A DNA stretch of 64,000 nt, from positions 1,364,001-1,428,000 of the forward strand of contig NZ_JACHMU010000001.1 of assembly GCF_014205075.1 (NCBI RefSeq). Reading direction: 5' to 3'. Origin of the DNA: Microbacterium ginsengiterrae (lineage in GTDB: Bacteria; Actinomycetota; Actinomycetes; Actinomycetales; Microbacteriaceae). Position numbers and translations under genes: made by a program. Shown piece after piece: positions 58,658 to 64,000 of this stretch. Numbering within the stretch: position 1 is the stretch's first letter; every line of letters begins with the position of its first letter. The notes beneath the pieces were generated by a model, which was not told where the DNA came from, made no database searches, and was given only the letters and a program-made list of their open reading frames with translations.

Positions 58658-59242
58658 ATGACACCGGACGCGACGGCCGACGGGGCGCCCGAGAACCCGC
58701 GATTGGATGCTGCCGGCGACCGGCTCGTGGCCGGACGGGCGGCCGACGGCGACATCGCCGCGTTCGAGGTGCTCGTGCGCCGATACACGCCCATGATGCG
58801 GGCGTACGCGCGCCGGGTGCTCGTCAGCGGCGCGGATGTCGACGACGTGGTCCAGGAGGCCTTCGTCACGGCGTGGCAGCGACTGTCCGACCTCGAGGAC
58901 CTGTCCGCGGTCAAGAGCTGGTTGATGAGGATCGTCGGACGCAAGGCGATGGATCGGGTGCGCGCGCGTCGCCCGCAGGTGCCCATCGACGACATCGACC
59001 ACCCCGTCTCGACGGACGCCTCGCCCGCGCGCACCGTCGAGGCGCGCGCCGGTGTCGAGGCGCTCAGCGCCGCACTGGGGGAGCTCCCCGACGCCCAGCG
59101 ACAGAGCTGGGTGCTCAGGGAGATGGGTGGTCTCAGCTATGAGGAGGTGGCCGCGGAGCTGGGGGTCCCGGTCACCACAGTGCGCGGGTTGCTCGCCCGG
59201 GCCAGAAAGCACATCATTGTGCGGATGGAGGAATGGCGATGA
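58658..59242 (+). CDS. ECF-type RNA polymerase sigma factor
   Basis: 194 residues from ATG 58658 (GTG 58643 is possible). Region 2: AFEVLVRRYTPMMRAYARRVLVSGADVDDVVQEAFVTAWQRL (about 29-70). Region 4: LGELPDAQRQSWVLREMGGLSYEEVAAELGVPVTTVRGLLARARKHI. It redirects RNA polymerase to a stress regulon. It is embedded in the Gls24 operon, and its stop overlaps the start of the next gene, a usual place for an anti-sigma factor. Confidence 0.92.
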   Translation: MTPDATADGAPENPRLDAAGDRLVAGRAADGDIAAFEVLVRRYTPMMRAYARRVLVSGADVDDVVQEAFVTAWQRLSDLEDLSAVKSWLMRIVGRKAMDRVRARRPQVPIDDIDHPVSTDASPARTVEARAGVEALSAALGELPDAQRQSWVLREMGGLSYEEVAAELGVPVTTVRGLLARARKHIIVRMEEWR

Positions 59243-59832
59243 CCGACGGCGGAACGCCACTCGGGCTCGACCCCGAGGACCTGGACGGGCACACGATCGA
59301 GGAGCTCACGGACTACCTCGACGCCGGCCGCGTCCCCGCCGACCCCTCGATCGACGGCTCGCCGGGCTGCGCTCTCGCCCTCGACGCGCTCGAGCGGCTC
59401 CGGTCCCTCACCCCGGATCTCATCGCCCGTGACACGGAGGAGGAGCCCGAACCGGACGCGAGCTGGGTGCAGTCGATCCTGGACGGCATCGCGATGGACG
59501 CGCGTGCGGGGCGCCGCATCCCGCTCACGCCACCGGACGAGCATGCGGATCTCGCCCTCACGGAGGGCGCGCTGCGGGGCATCGTCCGCGCGGCGGAGAA
59601 CGCGTTCCCCGGCATCCTCATCGGCCGCTGCCGCATCGACGGCGACCTGACGGTGCACGATGCGGAGGTGGCACTCGCGGTGGAGGTGAGCGTGCCGTTC
59701 GGCACGCGCATCCGGCAGTTCGCCGACGAGCTCCGCGCAGAGATCGCGGCGCGCATCGACGCGCACACGGCGTTGCGGGTCACCGCGATCGACATCACGG
59801 TGCAGGACATCTCGAGCGGGAAGGTCGAATGA
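59239..59832 (+). CDS. Gls24-like protein with extra N-terminal domain, possible anti-sigma factor
   Basis: 197 residues from ATG 59239, chosen because GGAGG is 7 bases upstream; ATG 59233 is too close to it. Residues about 85-197 are Gls24-like (LALTEGALRGIVRAAENAFPGILIGRCRIDGD; EVALAVEVSVPFGTRIRQFADELRAEI). Residues 1-80 (LDGHTIEELTDYLDAGRVPADPSIDGSPGCALALDALERL) resemble the start of anti-sigma domains but lack the HxxxCxxC zinc motif. It overlaps the sigma factor stop. An anti-sigma role is inference from position. Confidence 0.75.
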   Translation: MTDGGTPLGLDPEDLDGHTIEELTDYLDAGRVPADPSIDGSPGCALALDALERLRSLTPDLIARDTEEEPEPDASWVQSILDGIAMDARAGRRIPLTPPDEHADLALTEGALRGIVRAAENAFPGILIGRCRIDGDLTVHDAEVALAVEVSVPFGTRIRQFADELRAEIAARIDAHTALRVTAIDITVQDISSGKVE

Positions 59833-60209
59833 TGACGGATCTCATCCCACAGATCGAGGACGTCGTCCTCGCCACCCCCGGCGTGCTCGGTCTCTACCGC
59901 ACCGGGTCCGTGGTGCGCAACGCGGTCGGCGCCGCCGTCGAGGCCCTCGCCGGCGCGGTGGACAGGACGGGTGCGGCCGAGACCCCTCGCCGCATCGTCG
60001 TCGGCCGCGACGGCGACGACCTCACCGTCGACATCGCGATCGGGATCGCAGCGGATGCCGGAGCCGTGGCGACGACGCAGACGGTGCGCGATGCCGTCAC
60101 CGGGCTGTTGGCGGCGCGGGGCGAGCACACCGCGCGGCTGCGGATCACCGTCGTGCGCATCGCGGACGGTGCACCGGCGACGGCGGAGGCTCCCAGGTCG
60201 CTCGCGTAA
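59829..60209 (+). CDS. small Gls24-like protein
   Basis: 126 residues, starting ATGATG at 59829 or 59832 and overlapping the previous stop. It begins TDLIPQIEDVVLATPGVLGLYRTGSVVRN and continues RRIVVGRDGDDLTVDIAIGIAADAGAVATTQTVRDAVTGLL, a shortened Gls24 pattern. Last gene of the operon; its stop codon TAA forms part of the -10 box of the next gene. Confidence 0.75.
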   Translation: MMTDLIPQIEDVVLATPGVLGLYRTGSVVRNAVGAAVEALAGAVDRTGAAETPRRIVVGRDGDDLTVDIAIGIAADAGAVATTQTVRDAVTGLLAARGEHTARLRITVVRIADGAPATAEAPRSLA

Positions 60210-60212
60210 AAT
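60207..60212 (+). promoter_or_regulatory. -10 box (TAAAAT) of a leaderless promoter
   Basis: TAAAAT is the closest match to TATAAT among these boxes and ends 7 bases before ATG 60220. It includes the TAA stop of the preceding gene. Confidence 0.6.
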
Positions 60213-60219
60213 CGGCCTA

Positions 60220-61737
60220 ATGACCGACGCGCCCGCCGACCGCCCCGCAGACCTCGGCGACGGCATCGACCCCGACGATCTCGCCACCACCCTCCGCGTG
60301 CTCGCATCGCTGGATTCGATGAGCGAGCAGCATCCGGACTACATCGCGGTGCGTCGCGCGACGGCGACGATGTTCAAGGCGGTCAAGCGCGCTCGCCGCA
60401 AGGAGATCCGCGATGCGATCGCGGAGGCCGACAAGGCCGTGGTCGCCAAGACCGCAACGGGAGCACCGGACCGCATCGACGACGAGACCCGCGGTATCGA
60501 CCTCGCCACCAGCGTCGATGCGCCGAGCGCCGGCGAGCTGCTCAAACCCCGCAACTGCTACATCTGCAAGCAGCCCTACACGCTCGTCGACGCGTTCTAC
60601 CACCAGCTGTGCCCCGACTGTGCCCGCTTCAGCCACGGCAAGCGCAACGCGCGGACGGATCTCACCGGACGCCGGGCGCTCCTCACCGGCGGACGCGCGA
60701 AGATCGGCATGCACATCGCCCTCCGACTGCTGCGCGACGGTGCGCATCTGACGATCACGACGCGGTTCCCGCGGGATGCCGTCCGCCGGTTCTCGTCGCT
60801 CCCCGACGCGTCGGACTGGCTGCACCGGCTGCGGATCGTCGGAATCGACCTCCGTGACCCCGCCCAGGTCATCTCGCTCGCCGACTCGGTCGCCGCGCAG
60901 GGACCCCTGGACATCCTCATCAACAACGCCGCGCAGACCGTCCGGCGCTCGCCGGGTGCGTACTCGCTCCTGGCGGATGCCGAGATGCAGCCGCTTCCGG
61001 ACGGACCTCTCCCCGAGATGGAGACGTTCGGGCACACGGTCGACCCGCACCCTCAGGCGCTGCAGGCCTCGGTGGATGCGAACCCGCTGCTGTCGGTCGC
61101 GGCCCTCGGCGGCACGGTCGCCGAGCAGGGCGGGCAGGCACTCACGGCAGAGGACCTCGCGCGGCTCGCGATGGCCCCTGGGTCGTCGTCCCTCGCGAAG
61201 CATGCCGACGGCTCCGCCATCGACGCGGGCGGGCTCGTGCCGGACATCGACCACGTCAACAGCTGGGTGCAGTCGATCGAGCAGGTCGACCCGCTCGAGA
61301 TGCTCGAGGTGCAGCTGGCGAACACGACGGCGCCGTTCCTGCTGATCAGCCGTCTCCGCGCCTCGATGGCGGCGTCATCGGCGCACCGCAAGTACGTCGT
61401 GAACGTCTCGGCGATGGAGGGGCAGTTCTCCCGCCGGTACAAGGGCCCGGGGCATCCGCACACCAACATGGCGAAGGCGGCGCTGAACATGCTCACCCGC
61501 ACGAGTGCCGGCGAGATGCTCGCTACGGACGGCATCCTCATGACGGCCGTGGACACCGGGTGGATCACCGACGAGCGTCCGCACCACACCAAGGTGCGCC
61601 TCGCCGAGGAGGGGTTCCATGCCCCGCTCGATCTCGTCGACGGCGCGGCCCGCGTGTACGACCCGATCGTGCAGGGCGAGGCAGGGGTCGATGTGCACGG
61701 CGTGTTCCTCAAGGACTACAAGCCCAGCCCCTGGTGA
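60220..61737 (+). CDS. large SDR protein with zinc ribbon and altered active site
   Basis: 505 residues from ATG 60220. Order: an N-terminal helical region (about 1-110), a zinc ribbon CYICKQPYTLVDAFYHQLC followed by PDC (C-x2-C-x14-C-x2-C, about 112-132), then a Rossmann SDR domain (RALLTGGRAKIGMHIALRLL; ILINNAAQTV; VVNVSAMEG) to the end. The expected YxxxK reads TNMAK, so threonine replaces the catalytic tyrosine. A long insertion of about 100 residues separates the cofactor and active-site parts. Function unknown; the family seems widespread beyond bacteria. Confidence 0.8.
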   Translation: MTDAPADRPADLGDGIDPDDLATTLRVLASLDSMSEQHPDYIAVRRATATMFKAVKRARRKEIRDAIAEADKAVVAKTATGAPDRIDDETRGIDLATSVDAPSAGELLKPRNCYICKQPYTLVDAFYHQLCPDCARFSHGKRNARTDLTGRRALLTGGRAKIGMHIALRLLRDGAHLTITTRFPRDAVRRFSSLPDASDWLHRLRIVGIDLRDPAQVISLADSVAAQGPLDILINNAAQTVRRSPGAYSLLADAEMQPLPDGPLPEMETFGHTVDPHPQALQASVDANPLLSVAALGGTVAEQGGQALTAEDLARLAMAPGSSSLAKHADGSAIDAGGLVPDIDHVNSWVQSIEQVDPLEMLEVQLANTTAPFLLISRLRASMAASSAHRKYVVNVSAMEGQFSRRYKGPGHPHTNMAKAALNMLTRTSAGEMLATDGILMTAVDTGWITDERPHHTKVRLAEEGFHAPLDLVDGAARVYDPIVQGEAGVDVHGVFLKDYKPSPW

Positions 61738-61749
61738 GCCGAAGAATCC

Positions 61750-62088
61750 TCAGTGCGCCGGCACCTGCAGGTTCGCCGATGCCCACTCGCCGAGCCGGCT
61801 GAGGATGGGCACCAGCCCCTCGCCGCTCTCGGTGAGCGAGTACGTCACGGTGATCGGTGGTCCTGCGTCGACCGTCCGCGCGACGAGCCCTGCCTGACCG
61901 AGTTCGGCGAGGCGGTCAGAGAGCACGGTGTCGCTGATGCCGGTGACGGCTCTGCGCAGGGCGACGAAGGGGGCAGGACCGCTGCCGAGCGTGGCGACGA
62001 TCATGCCGTTCCAGCGCTTCCCGAGCACGCTGAACGCCAGTGTGACGGCGGCGTCACACATGTGAACCTCTGTGTCGGTGCCCGCCAT
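61750..62088 (-). CDS. HxlR-family transcriptional regulator
   Basis: 112 residues. HxlR winged HTH: CDAAVTLAFSVLGKRWNGMIVATLGSGPAPFVALRRAVTGISDTVLSDRLAELGQAGLVART (quoted in parts), with the conserved N-terminal cysteine at about residue 11 and the KRWNGMIV helix. Such cysteines can sense reactive electrophiles or quinones. Divergent from the azoreductase, with an inverted repeat between them. TATGAT 6 bases before the ATG suggests a leaderless message. Confidence 0.9.
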   Translation of the reverse strand: MAGTDTEVHMCDAAVTLAFSVLGKRWNGMIVATLGSGPAPFVALRRAVTGISDTVLSDRLAELGQAGLVARTVDAGPPITVTYSLTESGEGLVPILSRLGEWASANLQVPAH

Positions 62089-62094
62089 GCCCCC

Positions 62095-62100
62095 ATCATA
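62095..62100 (-). promoter_or_regulatory. -10 box (TATGAT, minus strand) for the HxlR gene
   Basis: Six bases before ATG 62088. Confidence 0.5.
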
Positions 62101-62118
62101 CCTGTGCTACGTTAACGC

Positions 62119-62145
62119 GAGTCACTAATAAAAACAGAGTGACTC
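62119..62145. promoter_or_regulatory. HxlR operator
   Basis: GAGTCACT (62119-62126) and AGTGACTC (62138-62145) are perfect 8-base arms separated by 11 AT-rich bases, in the divergent region between the HxlR and azoreductase genes. Confidence 0.75.
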
Positions 62146-62164
62146 CGAAAACGAAAGGTCAGCC

Positions 62165-62821
62165 ATGTCCCTGTTCCGCCTGGATGCCAGCATCCTGCCC
62201 GCCACGTCCGCCAGCCGCTCGCTCGCGGACCTGGTCGAAGCCGAGTGGACGAGCTCCCACCCCGACTCCGTCGTGACCCGCCGTGATCTCGCCGCCGACC
62301 CGGTGCCCGCGACGGCGTGGGCCGACGCTGTGACCGGCAGCTTCGTCGCCGCGGAGGAGCGCACCGAGCGCCAGAACGAGGCGCGAGCTCTCGCGACCAC
62401 CTTCGCCGACGAGCTCATCGGCGCGGACGCGCTGCTGTTCGCGGTGCCGCTGTACAACTACGGTCCCTCCCAGCACTTCAAGACCTGGTTCGACCTCGCC
62501 TACACCGACCCGCGCATCGACCCGACGGGTACCGCGCTGAACGGCAAGCCCGCCACACTCGTCACGGTGCTCGGCGGCAACTACTCGGAAGGGTCCCCCA
62601 AAGCGGGGTGGGACCACTCGACCGGCTGGCTCCGCCGCGTGCTCGAGGACGTCTGGGGCCTCGACCTCCGTGTCGTGCAGCGTCCGTTCACGCTCGTCGG
62701 CGTGAACCCGGCGATGGATGCCTTCACCGAGGTCGCCCAGGAGCTGAAGGACAAGGCGGAGGCGTCGGCGCGCACCTATGGGCAGGAGCTCGCCGCGTCC
62801 CGCAACGGCAACGCCGCCTGA
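62165..62821 (+). CDS. azoR: FMN-dependent NADH:quinone/azo reductase
   Basis: 218 residues, with AAAGG before the ATG. Flavodoxin-like fold: RLDASILPATSASRSLADL at the phosphate-binding loop, FAVPLYNYGPSQHFKTWFD (about 96-114) and VTVLGGNYSEGSP, as in AzoR-type reductases. It reduces quinones and azo compounds by two electrons, protecting against thiol-reactive electrophiles. Regulation by the divergent HxlR protein fits that role. Confidence 0.87.
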   Translation: MSLFRLDASILPATSASRSLADLVEAEWTSSHPDSVVTRRDLAADPVPATAWADAVTGSFVAAEERTERQNEARALATTFADELIGADALLFAVPLYNYGPSQHFKTWFDLAYTDPRIDPTGTALNGKPATLVTVLGGNYSEGSPKAGWDHSTGWLRRVLEDVWGLDLRVVQRPFTLVGVNPAMDAFTEVAQELKDKAEASARTYGQELAASRNGNAA

Positions 62822-62827
62822 GCGGGA

Positions 62828-62858
62828 GGGGAGCCGGCGCGTCGGGCGCCGGTTCCCC
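62828..62858 (+). terminator. hairpin terminator after azoR
   Basis: GGGGAGCCGGCGC (62828-62840) pairs with GCGCCGGTTCCCC (62846-62858), 13 pairs including one G-U, with a 5-base loop, directly after the azoR stop. Confidence 0.8.
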
Positions 62859-62900
62859 GGCAGGTAGCCTGTCCGGTGTCCGCAGACGAACGGAGTCGAT

Positions 62901-63662
62901 GTGTCCACTGCGCTGGTGACCGGAGGATCGCGCGGCATCGGCCGTGCCGTCGCACAGGCGCTCGCTGCGCGCGGTGATCGCGTCGCCGTCCACTACGCAT
63001 CCGACCGGGACGCGGCGGAGGAGACCCTGCGCTCGCTCGCCGGCGACGGCCACGTCGTCATCGGCGGCGATCTGCGAGACTCGGACGCCCCATCCCGCAT
63101 CATCGAGCGGGCGGATGCCGCGATGGGAGGCCTCGACATCCTCGTCAACAACGCCGGGATCGCGCCCCTCGAGAGCAATCGGCACCGTCCGGACGAGACG
63201 GACCTCGACGCCTGGCAGTCCGCGTGGCGGCAGATGGTCGACGTCAATCTCATCGCCGCCGCCGAACTGACCTACCTCTTCGCGCGGCGCCTGATCGATC
63301 GGAAGGCGCCCGGCTTCGTCGTCAACGTCGGCTCACGCGGCGCGTTCAAGGGGGAGCCGGACTACCCGGCATACGGCGCGGCGAAGGCCGGACTGCACGC
63401 CTTCGGCCAGTCGATGGCCGTGGCGCTCGCCCCGCACGGGATCGTCGTGACGTCGATCGCCCCCGGGTTCATCAGCTCCGACCGCCAGGCGCCCAAGCTC
63501 GAAGGCGCCGCGGGGGACGCACTGCGGGCCCAGAGCCCGTTCGGCCGGGTCGGCACGCCGGAAGAGGTCGCCGAGGCCGTCCTCTTCCTCAGCTCGCCCG
63601 CCGCGACGTGGTCATCCGGCGCCGTCATCGACTTCAACGGCGCGTCGCACCTTCGTCCCTGA
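62901..63662 (+). CDS. short-chain dehydrogenase, FabG-like
   Basis: 253 residues from GTG 62901 with GGAG 6 bases before. Classical SDR: TGGSRGIGRAVAQAL, NNAGIAPLE, YGAAKAGLHAFGQS and C-terminal GAVIDFNGASHLRP. TAGCCT (62865-62870) may be its -10, giving a short leader. Substrate unknown; it lies alone between a terminator and a repeat-rich gap. Confidence 0.88.
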   Translation: MSTALVTGGSRGIGRAVAQALAARGDRVAVHYASDRDAAEETLRSLAGDGHVVIGGDLRDSDAPSRIIERADAAMGGLDILVNNAGIAPLESNRHRPDETDLDAWQSAWRQMVDVNLIAAAELTYLFARRLIDRKAPGFVVNVGSRGAFKGEPDYPAYGAAKAGLHAFGQSMAVALAPHGIVVTSIAPGFISSDRQAPKLEGAAGDALRAQSPFGRVGTPEEVAEAVLFLSSPAATWSSGAVIDFNGASHLRP

Positions 63663-63694
63663 GTCCCGCGGCCGCGAGCCGCGCCTGGTCGGAG

Positions 63695-63783
63695 GGGCGA
63701 CGGGTGCACGAGCTTCGGACACCTGCACGCCGAATCCGGCGAGACCGGCGTGCAGGCGTCGCCGAGTCGTGCAGGTGTCGCCC
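63695..63783. repeat. composite palindromic repeat region
   Basis: GACACCTGCAC (63718-63728) can pair with GTGCAGGTGTC (63769-63779) or, with its extension, with CGGCGTGCAGG (63746-63756), giving alternative hairpins. An outer pairing joins 63695-63711 and 63767-63783. Flanking direct repeats around CGCGAGCCGCGC lie at about 63674 and 63801. REP-like intergenic element. Confidence 0.7.
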
Positions 63784-63860
63784 GACAGGACGCCCCGCGG
63801 TCGCGAGCCGCGCGCCGAGAAGCCCTCGACAACCGCACGACACGGGCGGATCATGGCCTC

Positions 63861-64000
63861 ATGGCGGATTTCACAGTGGATCACGCGTTCAGCGGCTTCA
63901 GCGTCGACGACATCGACGCGGCCCGGGAGTTCTACGGCACGACCTTGGGGCTCGATGTCCAACCCAACCCGATGGGGTTCCTCGACCTCCGGCTCCCCGG
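63861..64000 (+). CDS. VOC-family protein, 3' end outside window
   Basis: 46 complete codons from ATG 63861: ADFTVDHAFSGFSVDDIDAARE, then FYGTTLGLDVQPNPMGFLDLRLPG. The FS(V)DD...AREFYGTTLGL pattern is the first beta-alpha unit of a glyoxalase/bleomycin-resistance (VOC) domain. An ATG at 63853 is out of frame. The rest of the gene is not in the window, so substrate and length cannot be judged. Confidence 0.75.
   Translation, partial: MADFTVDHAFSGFSVDDIDAAREFYGTTLGLDVQPNPMGFLDLRLP

Overview
The window is a stretch of a high-GC actinobacterial chromosome. Small gaps, overlapping ATGA/GTGA gene junctions, many apparently leaderless genes (a TANNNT -10 box 6-8 nt before the start codon), a DUF222-HNH gene and heavy use of the hexamer GGATGC/GCATCC suggest Microbacteriaceae, most likely Microbacterium or a close relative. 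That assignment is inference from style, not from a marker gene. I see no rRNA, tRNA, CRISPR array, transposase or phage structural gene. No gene-free stretch exceeds about 300 bases; the larger gaps (9042-9240, 11056-11269, 13024-13270, 39838-40069, 63663-63860) hold palindromic repeats and promoters, except 11056-11269 where I see nothing specific.

Layout. 1-8432: a LacI-controlled sugar operon on the minus strand (regulator, ROK kinase, unusual two-domain mannose-6-phosphate isomerase, ABC sugar importer, glycoside hydrolase cut by the window edge), probably for mannosides. 8526-14913: housekeeping and redox genes (guanine deaminase, DUF2188, ATP-dependent DNA ligase, DUF849/BKACE enzyme, zinc alcohol dehydrogenase, an SDR with an extra N-terminal domain, TetR). 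14914-18224: a more AT-rich, island-like block with a GIY-YIG/DUF2075 helicase, a MazG-like pyrophosphohydrolase and an orphan HsdR-N nuclease, which looks like a defence island. 18246-27207: a hypothetical gene, a PfkB kinase, and a GntR-controlled ManNAc regulon (DUF4127 protein divergent from ABC importer-nanE-nanK). 27320-39837: small regulator/enzyme pairs (LacI/MFS, ArsR/broken MFS, MarR/VOC, PadR/ABC1 kinase, ArsR/SRPBCC) plus a DUF222-HNH gene.

40070-51989: a catabolic gene cluster bracketed by two near-identical palindromic repeats (39878-39959 and 51998-52089). It encodes a FadR-type GntR regulator, an MBL-fold lactonase-like hydrolase, two carboxymuconolactone-decarboxylase-family proteins, a beta-hydroxyacid dehydrogenase, a SsuA/NMT1-type ABC importer with two different permeases, two SDRs, a VAO/4-cresol-dehydrogenase-type flavin oxidase and a beta-lactamase-fold esterase. 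A shared TTGTCAG-type site before three promoters suggests one regulon; the substrate (a phenolic or lactone/ester compound?) is unknown. This is the best candidate for an undescribed pathway.

52122-64000: DoxX-like protein, RNase HI with a ribbon-helix-helix-like tail, a two-domain VOC protein, an MscS channel, a protealysin-like protease with a probable emfourin inhibitor, an Asp23/Gls24 envelope-stress operon containing an ECF sigma factor, a zinc-ribbon SDR lacking the catalytic tyrosine, an HxlR/azoreductase pair, another SDR and the start of a VOC gene.
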